A stretch of 64,000 nt of DNA from Aurelia coerulea (Eukaryota; Cnidaria; Scyphozoa; Semaeostomeae; Ulmaridae), in NCBI GenBank assembly GCA_039566865.1, contig CM076962.1, forward strand, positions 8,240,743 to 8,304,742. Reading direction: 5' to 3'. A model generated the notes under the pieces. It saw only the letters and a program-made list of their open reading frames with translations, had not been told where the DNA came from and made no database searches. Numbering within the stretch: position 1 is the first letter of the stretch; every line of letters begins with the position of its first letter. The position numbers were made by a program, and so were the translations under genes. Shown here piece after piece: positions 11,022-21,893 of the stretch.

Positions 11022-11240
11022 TGTTTACATTAATAACACTAGTGAATTTATAACAATATATCTTTTGTTGCACTTTGCATTAAACAAAAAGTTTTTACAT
11101 CTAAAAGTGCTTTTAATTGCTTAACTAACTTTCTTTGAGGGTTAGAAAGGGTTCTACGTTGTTTTAGTTGGATCTTTATCAACAATAACGGCACTGTTTT
11201 TCTTTCCCTTAATCAACCTTTAATTCAATGTTAACTATTG
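11022..11240. other. Spacer between the two inverted satellite arrays
   Basis: With 9975-10050, this forms about 300 bp of non-satellite sequence at the centre of the inverted structure once the TA-flanked MITE is subtracted. No frame or repeat is recognised. Confidence 0.6.
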
Positions 11241-14200
11241 CTTCTGCAAAAAAAAACATAGATTAATTAAATGTTTATTTTCTCAAAGAAAACAAAATCT
11301 AAACACAAAAAATGGAGATTAACGTACTTTAGTAGCTGAAACTTATATCATAAAGAGTTTTGAACTCATCGTTCTTTAAAACTTTAGTTTTGCCAGTTAC
11401 ATCTTTTATAGCACTATATTAGTGCTGCAGCAACCATTCTTGGAAACATTACTATAGAAATTAGTTTTTTCTTTGGTCTCATTTTAGCTTTACTGCATAA
11501 ACAAACATCGATTAATTCAATGTTTATTTTCTCAAAGAAAACAAAATATAAACACAAAAAGTGTGGATTAATGTACTTTAGAAGCTACAATTTATATTAT
11601 AAAGAGTATTGCACTCATCGTTCTTTAAAACTTTAGTTCTGCCAGTTACTTCCGTTATAGCACTATATTAGTGCTGCAGCAACCATTCATGGAAAAATTA
11701 CTATAGACATTAGTTTTCTCTGAAGTCTCATTTTAGCTTTACTGCAAAAACAAACATCGATTAATTAAAATCTTATTTTCTAAAAGAAAACAAAAGAAAC
11801 ACAAAAAGTGTGGATTAACGTACTTTAGTAGCTACAATTTATATTATAAAGAGTATTGCACTCATCGTTTTTTAAAACTTTAGTTCGGCCAGTTACTTCT
11901 TTTATAGCACTTTATTAGTGCTGCAGCAACCATTCTTGGAAACTTTACTATAGATATTAGTTTTTCTTTAGTCTCATTTTAGCTTTACTGCATAAACAAA
12001 CATCGATTAATTAAAAGTGTATTTTCTCAAAGAAAACAAAATAAACACAAAAAGTGTGGATTAACGTACGTTATTGGCTACAATTTATATTATAAAGAGT
12101 ATTGCACTCATCATTCTTTACAACATGATTTATAATTATATTTTAGCTTTACTGCATCAACAAACATCGATTAATTAACTGTTTATTTTCTCAAAGAAAA
12201 CAATATAAACACAAAAACATGGGTATTGAGGTACTTTATTAGCTACAATTTATATAATAAAGAGTATTGCACTCACCGTTCTTTAAAACTTTAGATCTGC
12301 CAGTTTCTTCTTTTATAGCACTTTATTAGTGCTGCAGCAACTATTCTTGGAAAAATTACTATAGACATTAATTTTTTCTTTGGTCTCATTTCAGCTTTAC
12401 GTCATAAACAAACATCGATTAATTAAAAGAATATTTTCTCAAAGAAAACAAACTATACAAAAAAAAGTCGATTAACGTACTTTATTAGCTACAATTTATG
12501 TTATAAAGATTATTGCACTCATCGATCTTTAAAACTTTAGTTCTGCCAGTTATATCTTTTATAGCACTATATTAGTGCTGCAGCAACCATTCTTGGAAAC
12601 ATTACTATAGACATTAGTTTTTTCTTTAGTCTCAATTTAGCTTTACTTCATAAACGAACATCGATAAATTAAAAGTTTAATTTACTCAAAGATAAGAAAA
12701 CAAATTAAACACAAAAAGTGTGGATTAACGTACTTTATTAGCTACAATTTATATTATAAAGAGTATTGTACTCATCGTTCTTTAAAACTTTAATTCTGCC
12801 AGTGTCTTCCTTTATTGCACTATATTAATGCTGCAGCAACCATTCTTGGAAACATTACTATAGACATTAGTTTTTTCTTTAGTCTCATTTTAGCTTTATT
12901 TTTATAAACAAACATCGATTAATTAAATGTATATTTTCTCAAAGAAAACAAAATTTAAACACAAAAAATTGGGATTAACATACTTTAGTAGCTAAAATTT
13001 ATATTCTATAGAGTATTGCACTCATCGTTCTTTAAAACTTTAGTTCTACTAGTTACTCTTTTATAGCATTATAACAGTGATGCAGCAACTATTCTTGGAA
13101 ACATTACTATAGACATTAGTTTTTTCTTTAGTCTCAATTTAGATTTAAGTCATAAACAAACATCGATTATTTAAAATTTCATTTTCTCAAAGAAAAGAAA
13201 AGAAAATAAACACTAAAAGTGCGGATTAACGTACTTTATTAGCTACAATTTATATTATAAAGAGTATAGCACTCATCGTTCTTTAAAACTTTAGTTCTGG
13301 CAGCTACTTCCTTTATAGCACTATATTAGTGCTGCAGCAACCTAATGTTTAATTACATTTTAGTTTTACAGCATCAACAAACATCGATTAATTAAACGTT
13401 TATTTTCTCAAAGAAAACAAATAAACACAAAAAAAGTCGATTAACGTACTTTATCAGCTACAATTTATATTATAAAGAGTATTGCACTCATCGTTCTTTA
13501 AAACTTTAGTTCGGCCAGCTACTTCTTTTATAGCACTATATTAGTGCTGCAGCAACCTGATTTTTAATTACATTTTAACTTTACTTCATAAACAAACATA
13601 GATTAATTAAATGTTTATTTTCTCAAAGAAAACAAAATATAAACACAAAAAGCGTGGATTAACGTACTTTATTAGCTACAATTTACATTATAAAGAGTAT
13701 TGCACTAATGGTCCTTTAAAACTTTAGTTCTACCATTAACCTCTTTTATAGCACGATATTTGTGCTGCAACAACCATTTATGGAAACATTACTATAGACA
13801 TTAGTTTTTTCTTTAGTTTCATTTTAGCTTTACTTCATAAACAAACATAGATTAATTAAATGTTTATTTTCTCAAAGAAAACAAAATATAAACACAAAAA
13901 GCGTGGATTAACGTACTTTATTAGCTACAATTTACATTATAAAGAGTATTGCACTAATGGTCCTTTAAAACTTTAGTTCTACCAGTAACTTGTTTTATAG
14001 CACTACATTATTGCTGCAACAACCATTTTTGGAATTGTTACTATTGGCATTAGTTTTTTCTTTAGTTTCATTTTAGCTTTACTGCATAAACAAACATCGA
14101 TTAATTAAATGTTTATTTTCTCAAAGAAAACAAAATATAAACACAAAAAGTGTGGATTAATGTACTATAGTACTCGTAGCTACAATTTTTATTATAAACA

Positions 14201-14622
14201 GCATTGCACTCATCGTTCTTTAAAACTTTAGTTCTGCCAGTTACTTCTTTTATAACATCGAGCTTCGAATAATTAAACAAACATCCATTAATTAAAAATT
14301 ACTATAGACATTAGTTTTTTCTTTAGTTTCATTTTAGCTTAACGTACTTTGGTAGCTAAAATTCATATTAGAAAGAGTATTGCGCTCATCGTTCTTTAAA
14401 ACTTTATTTCTGCCAGCTACTTCTTTTATAGCACTATATTAGTGCTGCAACAACCATTCTTGGAAACATTACTATAGACATTAGTTCTTTCTTTAGTCTC
14501 ATTTTAGCTCTACTTCATAAACAATCATCGATTAATTAAATGTTTATTTTCTCAAAGAAAACAAAATATAAACACAAAAAATGGGGTTTAACAAACTTTA
14601 GTAGCTAAAATTTATATCACGG
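11241..14622 (-). repeat. ~248-bp satellite array, reverse orientation
   Basis: The complement of the left-array marker (TCTCAAAG or close variants) recurs at 11281, 11530, 11779, 12025, 12189, 12437, 12684, 12937, 13185, 13406, 13621, 13870, 14119 and 14550. Most spacings are 246-253 bp, with shorter units of 164, 215 and 221 bp. The last interval contains a rearranged partial unit near 14260-14350. The inner edges of both arrays end at the same monomer phase (the AAACATNGATTAATT block), so the arrays face each other across the spacer. Confidence 0.93.
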
Positions 14623-14830
14623 CGTGAAACAGGTCAAAATACGGGATTGGCGATTAATACTATCTATCAGCAATACGGACTGATACGGGCAAAACGGGAA
14701 TGGAGGAAGTGAAGGAATAATAACGGTTTCTGTATACCACCGTATATTTGTTGTAAGATTTATACGGATATATACGGGACTATCAGTACTATCAACCTAA
14801 ATATCATTCTGAATACGGAATCCGTATTTT
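14623..14830. repeat. TACGG/CCGTA-rich irregular repeat, copy 1
   Basis: About ten TACGG or CCGTA words occur in 200 bp without a fixed period. A similar cluster lies at 26985-27305. This looks like a motif-dense non-coding repeat; no function is known to me. Confidence 0.6.
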
Positions 14831-15287
14831 AAAAGCTCATATGTTTGAATGTAGAATGGTAACCCTCAACTTTTTGCCAAGGGGCATCATTTCACTTTCA
14901 AAGATCTCGTACACCTTTGGCAAAAATCTTAGATATTGTTTTCAAGAAAAATAATCCAAAATCCAAAAAAATCTTTTTTCCGAAAAACTTACATGCCTCT
15001 TCGTGAAATTCCTCTCGTAATTAGGTGTTCTGTCAGTTGTTGTAATATAGCTTTCTTACGCTATTTAAAATTTCGGATTCTCAACTGAAAAGGAATCCTA
15101 TCCTGTAAACTTTCAGCGAAAATAAAAGCCCTCTTGTTTCTTGAGAAAGCTTTGAAACATCCACTGCAATGGCGATCCCACTATGCAAGCATGTCTCCCC
15201 CGTAGAGGTCACACCGCAGCCAGAGGCCTTTGTTTTCAAAGTCGTTTGACATTTTGGCGCTCAAATTTATTCTTTCTCTGTGCTGTG
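14831..15287. other. Unannotated sequence
   Basis: No long frame, tandem array or element terminus recognised between the TACGG-rich segment and the hairpin MITE. Confidence 0.5.
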
Positions 15288-15389
15288 TAGCCTGCGTGCA
15301 GACTCTACTGATTCCCTGAAGAGAAGTGAGGTTCCTCCTGAGGAACCTCACTTTTCTTTAGGGAATCAGTAGAGTCTGCACGCAGGCTA
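15288..15389. mobile_element. 102-bp hairpin MITE (TAGCCTGCG family), copy 1
   Basis: The segment is an almost perfect palindrome: TAGCCTGCGTGCAGACTCTA at the left returns as its complement at the right, and the centre GAGGTTCCTC/GAGGAACCTC is also paired. Arms are about 50 bp. A shorter copy is at 33035-33108. No coding potential. Confidence 0.85.
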
Positions 15390-15575
15390 GACTATTAGTC
15401 GCTTTAAAAACGAACTAAAGGAGTATTTGAAGAGCTGACTGAAAATATCAGTTTAAAACACGACCCCCTGGAAGAACAGCATCTTAGGTATTTTTTTTTT
15501 TTAATTTGATCTTTTGTTAATAACCAATTTATTTATTGTATTTAAGCTGAAGGGTAGTTTCGTGTATAAAAAATT

Positions 15576-15673
15576 ATATCATATCATATCATATCATATC
15601 ATATCATATCATATCATATCATATCATATCATATCATATCATATCATATCATATCATATCATATATCATATCA
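15576..15673 (+). repeat. (ATATC)n microsatellite
   Basis: About 19 copies of ATATC, nearly perfect, with slight breakdown at the right end (ATATATCATATCATAATA). Confidence 0.95.
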
Positions 15674-15684
15674 TAATATTTCAT

Positions 15685-16057
15685 GCTTTGGCTATTCTGG
15701 ACTTGCTAGGCGCTATTGTGCTAAAATGAGCCAGACAGCTAGGCGACATTGTGCTAAAGCTGAAGCTTGGACAAATGAATTTTATGAAGAACAACTCAAT
15801 TTCTACCAAACGTAATGTCCATCACAATTGAAAATAGATTATTGGAGGAATTTTATCTCAAGTCAAGTATTGAAATGAGCATGAAGGATGTATCAAGGAC
15901 GGATGACATGACAGTTTTACCCAATTTTTCATAGAATCAGCTAAAGTTCAATTTCATAACTTGAAGACTACTGACAGACAGGATGACAGAAAATAAAAAC
16001 AGGCTGTTGTTGTTCGAAATGTTTTATGTTTTGGCTATTCTGGACTTGCTAGGCGCT
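15685..16057 (+). repeat. ~340-bp unit, copy 1 of an interrupted tandem array
   Basis: The unit begins GGCTATTCTGGACTTGCTAG and includes GCTGAAGCTTGGACAAATGA. It is followed by the start of a second unit, where the group A' LINE is inserted near 16058. The array resumes after the LINE tail at 21894. A reading frame seen in copy 2 is broken here by a stop (TAATGTCC in place of TACTGTCC) and an extra A run. Confidence 0.85.
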
Positions 16058-16255
16058 ACAGAATGGGGGCAAATCCCAAAAAATTTCAAGTAATGTTTCT
16101 TGGCCTGAAGCAGCATCAAGAATTTCTGCTAGAAATAGAAAACAAAATAATAAATGTGACAAAGTGTGTTAAACTGCTTGGGATAAAGCCCCGGCAAAAC
16201 GACTGGACACTTGCACTGGACACGCACTGGACAAATGTTCGGCGTGGTGTACAAC

Positions 16256-16625
16256 CACTTACCACCGACCACACCGACCAGTGCACCGACCACATACCAC
16301 CGACCGCACCGACCACCGACCAGACCGACCACCGACCAGCAACTCCGACCACCGACCAACACCACCGACCACGAAAACCAACGACCACCGACCAACAAAC
16401 CACTTACCACCGACCATACTTATCACCGACCACCGACCAACAATCCACTTACCACTTACCACCGACCAATAAAGCCACTTACCACTTACCACTTACCACT
16501 GACCAAGAAAACCACTTACCACTTACCACCGACCAAGAAAACCACTTACCACTTACCACCGACCAAGAAAACCACTTACCACCGACCACCGACCAAGGAA
16601 ACCACTTACCACCGACCGGCAAACA
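16256..16625 (+). repeat. CCACTTACCACCGACCA minisatellite, left end
   Basis: Irregular units built from CCACTTACCACCGACCA and the linker AAGAAAA fill about 370 bp. The open Thr/Pro/His-rich frames across it are composition artefacts. It is the subterminal part of the element at 16241-20511 and is mirrored at 20064-20505. Confidence 0.93.
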
Positions 16626-16816
16626 ACCGATTATCTTGTGGACATTGTGATTTTTTTTCAATATTTTCCAGTTGCATAAGAAACCGCTTATACGAAATAG
16701 TAGGCTCAATTTTTCGAAAGCTGAATTTAAAAAGCAAAATTTTTGTTTTGACATTTTTTTGTCAAAGCTGAATTATAGTTTCAAATTAACTCTGAAACTA
16801 AGCATTCATTTTTAAA

Positions 16817-17191
16817 CCTGGGTACCAGGGCGGAGGATTTTTGACAGGGGTATGAAACTTGTTGTCGTTATTTTATGGGGGTACGAAAATATTAAGATAA
16901 AATTTTATGGGGCATGAAACAATTTTGCTTGAAATATTTTATATGAATTCATCAATCATCATTTACAAGAAATGTTTAACAGACATCTGGAGAAGATGAA
17001 TCACGGTATGAAAATCGCCTTAGACAACTTGGTATGTGTCCATATATACTTCTTATACTCAAAGAGGTATGGATGGGGTACCAAACCATTTTGCCGAAAG
17101 ATTGTGGGGTACAGAAACATTTTTTATATTTCAGATGGGCCATCAATGTTTTTCTAATTGTGTGAAACTATCCTCCGCCCTGGTACCCAGG
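16817..17191. mobile_element. 375-bp MITE with 22-bp inverted ends
   Basis: CCTGGGTACCAGGGCGGAGG at 16817 returns as its exact complement ending at 17191. The ends are themselves partly palindromic around GGTACC. The interior has repeated GGGGTA(C/T)GAAA-like phrases and no real coding frame. No clear target-site duplication was found. It is nested in the 9-bp-TSD element. Confidence 0.8.
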
Positions 17192-20063
17192 ATTGAAAAT
17201 GACCGCTCCCTAATGGCCCAAAAATTTAAGAAACTGCCTACCAGTCTAATAAAAATAACGTGTAATAATCTGCAATTTGGTTTCTCCCGTCTTCAATGAT
17301 CTTTTTCCGGTAGTGGTTTGTGGCAAGGCTCTGATCCTGTAATGAAATAATAAACCAATCTGTTTCCCCGCCTAAATTTGGGTGATCTTCATACAATTTT
17401 TTGTTATTTTTCACTGTTCCCCTAAGAACTTGCTTTTATCTGCCGCACCATCATTACTCCGTTTTAATAGACTCTATGATAGTCCCAGTTATCGCATCAC
17501 AACAGCAACAATAACAACAATAACAACAACAACAACAACGACAACATAATTTTACTCAAACCGGGACTTATAGACTTTCCGATAAAGGAATGGGAATAAA
17601 ATGGCACAGATTTGTGTGTTCACACACAGGCATAGGCGCAGGAAGCTTTGCGCTGGGAGCTGTTTGGAGCTATATGTAGTCTTCTAAATGCAGAACTCCT
17701 GGATGAAGTTTTGTTCACTTACGTTGCATTGCAGCTGCAAATCCTTAAAATGGGCTCGGTGAACGAACGTTGACAAAGCGCGCATAACTGAACATGTACA
17801 CGTATTTCTTTCATAAGAAACTAAGAATTTGGACCAGTACTGAAAGTTTCTTAAAATGATCAGATTTTGAGTACTCAGAGTTTCTTACGAGTTTCTTGGA
17901 GGTTCCATAACAATCTTCATGTTCACTACCCGTGCCCTCGTGAACACTTCAAAAAAATATTGTTTGAGCCTTTCCAATGTTTAGACATTACTGAAGTACA
18001 TTAAAAAATGCGTGAAGTTTCGAAAAAGGGCCTAGCCATGATTTGATATCATGGGCATTTTACAAAGCACACCTGCAAACTTTAATTTTTCAGCCTCTAT
18101 TTTGAAAAAAATTATGGACGCATGACCACGACTCTAACTAAGCAAATAGAATAAAAATCAGAAGCGCCGGGAGGGGGGCAAGGGGGAGGCGGTCGCCCCC
18201 CCCCCAATATTCTCCAGGACCACTTTTCTAATTTGTCTAATTCCGGTGTAAAATTATTGGGGGGGTGGTAAGGCCAATGACCTTGGCAGTTATAATGTGA
18301 GTATCGATTTGTACAATCTTGCTGTCTTATTGCATTTTCCAACAATCTGTAGGGCATTCACTTGGAATTTTTCTTCTGGTCGTGAAGGTCCTAGACATCT
18401 CAACAACATAGCTTGTGGAAGATCTAAGTCAAGATCCTTTTTCACAAACCAAATGAGGAGAAAGTAGTTGCGTATAGGATGGGTAGTAGGGTACGATTCT
18501 TTCGGAGAAATTATGTAAAATGACTGGGAGAGTCGTTCTAAGCCAATGTATAGGTTGGATTTTTGAAAAATTTCCGAGACAAACTATCACAGAATTGTCA
18601 AGATCTCAATTTTCTGGCCAAGCAAATTGGATTGTGAGAGCCGTTCTGGGACAAATTATAGTTTTGCGCAAAAAATTTCCTCTGGCGGTGATTCATAAAA
18701 ATACTATTACCTAATTATGAAAGTTTTCAAATGGGCACTGGTAAAGATGTGATGCATTCTAAACCAAAGAATATCATATTTTTACAAAAATAGTTTCCTG
18801 GGGATGCAAATTTAAACAACTATTACCAAATTGTCAACAATTCTATTTCACCACCAGGTAACATTTCATCGGTAGAAGTGTTCTAAGCCAAAGTAAAGGA
18901 CGAGTCCCCGAAAATTTTCGAGGGGGCTTTGCCCCTAGCCACCTCATACTGGACTTTGAAGCTTCTGCTGATCCCGATGCCCTCTTTTCACAAACCATAT
19001 ACTTCAGATTTCTACTTGACACGTATTAGATTGGTTGCGGGAAATTTTTGGAAATCCGAAGGCGTCGTTTGGTCGCTGGTGGGACGTCATTTTCTAATTG
19101 TGGTACCCTACTTGTGTTATTTCGACAGATTCATTTATCTTTATGTCAACCTATAAAAAGGGCGGTGGTTGCATTTACAGCCAAAGTAGAGGGCGTGGTC
19201 GAAGAAGATTTTTCTGGGGCTCCGCCCCAGACCCCATTCTATTTGGCCCCCCCCCAATAAAAAATCCTGGCGGCGCCACTGATAAAAATGTGATATGAAT
19301 GATAAACTCGTGCCACATGTTCAAAATAAGCGTGCATGTACCCCTTTTCTTTTTCTTTGATAAGGATAGCGTGTTCAATGGAATGCAACGCAAGGATCGA
19401 TTCCTCAAAAGAAAAACAATATCATAAACGATTGAAGCATCTCAAAGTATATTTCTTTTCAAAAGTAAAACCTAAAAATCGAAATTTGAACACAATTTAA
19501 AATTCCTTTGCACATTGCCGGTAATATCTGATCATACGGCTAGGCCGTTTCTCAAATATGGTTAGGCAGTTTTTAGGTGTACTTGAAATTTCGACTTTGC
19601 GAGCTTTGGTAGACGATTCTAAAATGCAAGGTATGTGCATTCAACTTGAATATAAACAAATGTAGCTTTGTCTTCGGAAAGTCCCGATATCTTATCGTTT
19701 TGTTACTATACCCAATTAAAGCTGGTATTTTATTGAGACACCCGGTAGATAAAACACAAAATCTCTGCCCAATTTTGATTATCAATCTCCAATTTCAATT
19801 GTAAACCAACGGATGAACAGAAAATCATATTTACTTCACGTCAAACGAAGATGAACTCTTCCTAGTCTATATACTCCAAACGCATCACTTCAGAAAAGGA
19901 AAATCAATTTAATCAGAAAATCAATTTAAAAAAGTATTGATATCAACTAGAACAAACAAATATTAGATATTGGATAGGGTATACGGGATTTCCAGGGCAG
20001 CCTACAACTTTGTAAGAAGAAACTCATTAAAATTATTTTTGAAACTTTACTCTATAAAATTTT
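17192..20063. other. Interior of the 9-bp-TSD element, no genes recognised
   Basis: This 2.9 kb has only short frames. It includes a segment at about 17790-18010 resembling 25570-25790, G/C runs near 18165-18260 and 19215-19260, a solitary terminus-like GGCGCCACTG at about 19273, and a solitary GAGACACCCGGTA at about 19735 that resembles the end of the TA-flanked MITE family. The solitary ends suggest fragments of older insertions. Confidence 0.55.
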
Positions 20064-20505
20064 GGTCGGCGGTCGGTGGTAAGTGGTTTTCTTGGTCGGT
20101 GGTAAGTGGTAAGTGGTAAGTGGTTTTCTTGGTCTGTGGTAAGTGGTAAGTGGTTTTCTTGGTCGGTGCGGTGGTCGGTGGTAAGTGGTTTTCTTGGTCG
20201 GTGGTAAGTGGTAAGTGGTTTTCTTGGTCGGTTGTAAGTGGTAAGTGGTAAGTGGTTTTCTTGGTCGGTGGTAAGTGGTAAGTGGTAAGTGGTTTTCTTG
20301 GTCGGTGGTCGGTGGCCTTCTTGGTCGGTGGTAAGTGGTTTGTTGGTCGGTGGTAAGTGGTTTATTGGTCGGTGGTAAGTGGTTTTCTCGGTCGGTGGTC
20401 GGTGGTCGGTGGCTATCATGGTCGGTGGCAAGTGTGGTAAGTGGACGATAGTAAGTGTGGTCGGTGGTATGTGGTCGGTGTGGTCGGTGGTAAGTGGTTG
20501 TACAC
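20064..20505 (-). repeat. CCACTTACCACCGACCA minisatellite, right end (inverted)
   Basis: This is the reverse-complement counterpart of the left minisatellite: GGTAAGTGG and GGTCGGTGG units with the spacer TTTTCTTGGTC. It is about 440 bp, slightly longer than the left array. It runs into the right terminal repeat of the element. Confidence 0.93.
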
Positions 20506-21121
20506 CACGCCCAAATGTTCAGTGTAAAATGTTGCGTCGCTTTGCCACCTTGTCCAGTCTTGTTCAGTCGTGTTCAGCGATGTTGAGCGTTGTTCAGTCG
20601 ATTTCGAAGGCAGTCAAAAATGTTCAGTTTGAAAACCTCCCTTTGAAGTAGAGGCCTGTTTGGTCTGAGTTTTTCAAGAAGAAGCAATGGCGACCGGCGC
20701 TGTCGTCGAAGCTTGATCGATCTGAAGAGTGCAGTTTGAACTACAGCCAATCAGATTGGCGTAAGCTATCATCATGACTCAGCGATTTTTGCAAATTGGG
20801 TATACGCGGTCTATTTACCATGACTCAATGCCTTTAATATCATAATTTCGATGGCAGAATGAACGACGTGAAAAGCCACAAACAAAATCAAATAATATTT
20901 CTAGCTCCCTGGTGCTCTGTTGAGAGTTTGCCCAAAACCTCCCAAACTGAATTCTCGATCCAAAAAACTTTGCGCATTTCTATTGCCTAGCAAATGTTCA
21001 CTGGACATCGTTCAGTCGTTTTGCCACAACCTAAATTTTCTTGATGTTCAGACACTGAACAAGGTTAGCAATGTCCAGTGAACGTTCAGTGCAAAAGTCC
21101 AGTCGTTTTGCCAGGGCTTAA

Positions 21122-21720
21122 CTGTTGACGATGAGCTGAGATTTGACAAGCATGTGAAAGCACTGTGTCAACGAGTTAGCAGAAAAGTCAGTGCATTCTC
21201 AAGGGTTGCACCTTACATCGATGAAAAGAAAGGGAAGATCCTTTACCACACATTTATAAAGTCAAATTTCAATTATTGTCCACTTATCTGGATGTTTTGT
21301 GGTAAAACGCAAAACAAAGAAATAGACAGAGTTCACAAAAGAGCTTTGCGAATACTTCTTGAAGACTATGCATCGAACTTCGATGAGCTTCTCCAAAAGA
21401 TAGATGACACTAGGGTCCATGTAAACAATCTACGTAACTTGATGATAGAGATATATAAGTGCCTATCGTGCCAAAATCCATCCTTTCTGTGGAATATTTT
21501 CCAGCGAAAGGATCTTACATACAATCTAAGATCAGGTTCAATATTAATGCTACCACAAGCGAAAACTTCAACCTATGGGACCAGTTCATTGACCTTTAGA
21601 GGTAGCATCCTCTGGAATAGCCTACCTGACTCTAGAAAAAGCTCGCCATCTGTTGTATGCTTCAAAAAATCGATAAAAGGATGGAAGGGTGAAAACTGCA
21701 CATGCAAAAATTGCTTGTAG
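21122..21720 (+). pseudogene. LINE group A' RT C-terminal part
   Basis: This is a continuous frame of nearly 200 codons with TVDDELRFDKHVKALCQRV, FNYCPLIWMFCGKTQNKEID, VHKRALRILLEDYASNFDELL, ILWNSLPD and a terminal Cys motif (CTCKNC) before the stop. It is the downstream half of the LINE interrupted at 16184. The catalytic RT core is absent because of 5' truncation. Confidence 0.88.
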
Positions 21721-21893
21721 CAACAATATCTATGGAAATCTCTCCGAAAACAGTAATCATCTGTAAGTATATTTATTTTCTTTATATTATTGTAAATTTT
21801 TCCTTTGTAGATAGTTGGTTTGAATTAGCTGGTGTATTTTAAGCTATTGTAAATACCAACTGCAAAAAAAAATTTAATAATAATAATAATAAT

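Larger units (their letters stand above)
16241..20511. mobile_element. 4.27-kb element with 9-bp TSD and minisatellite inverted ends
   Basis: The left end GGCGTGGTGTACAACCAC at 16241 returns as its complement ending at 20511. Both are bordered by the 9-bp duplication CAAATGTTC at 16232-16240 and 20512-20520. Each inverted end runs directly into a minisatellite, in opposite orientations (16256-16625 and 20064-20505). A 9-bp TSD fits Mutator-like elements best; Merlin or hAT with an extra matching base are alternatives. The 4.27 kb shows no long frame, so the copy looks non-autonomous. It sits inside the TWA-flanked element, which sits inside the LINE. Confidence 0.8.
16187..21118. mobile_element. 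PIF/Harbinger-like element (TWA TSD), carrying a nested insertion
   Basis: The ends are AGCCCCGGCAAAACGACTGG (16187) and the complement of AGCCCTGGCAAAACGACTGG (ending 21118). They are flanked by TAA at 16184-16186 and 21119-21121. A second copy at 24796-25476 has the same ends and TTA on both sides. A 3-bp TWA duplication fits PIF/Harbinger. Subtracting the nested element (16241-20511) leaves about 650 bp, close to the 681 bp of the other copy. Many GTTCAG / TGTCCAGT / CAAAACGACTG words occur inside and may be transposase-binding repeats (inference). No transposase present. Confidence 0.85.
16059..21893 (+). mobile_element. LINE group A', copy 3, split by a 4.9-kb insertion
   Basis: A 5'-truncated plus-strand LINE begins near 16059 inside the ~340-bp array. 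It reads ANPKKFQVMFLGL and then INVTKCVKLLGI up to 16183. The frame resumes at 21122 with TVDDELRFDKHV and continues to its stop at 21720. A (TAA)n tail ends near 21893. Between the halves lies the element at 16187-21118, flanked by TAA. Removing it and one TAA makes the conserved LLGITVDD block continuous, which shows the LINE is older than the insertion. Confidence 0.9.

Noticed and set aside
8236..14622. CRISPR-like direct repeats
   Set aside because: Unit length about 248 bp with no unique spacers, in a eukaryotic context; a satellite array.
16063..16771. Thr/Pro/His-rich frames of 186-195 codons, and the mirrored frames near 20033-20431
   Set aside because: Minisatellite translation; only the first ~40 codons are LINE sequence.
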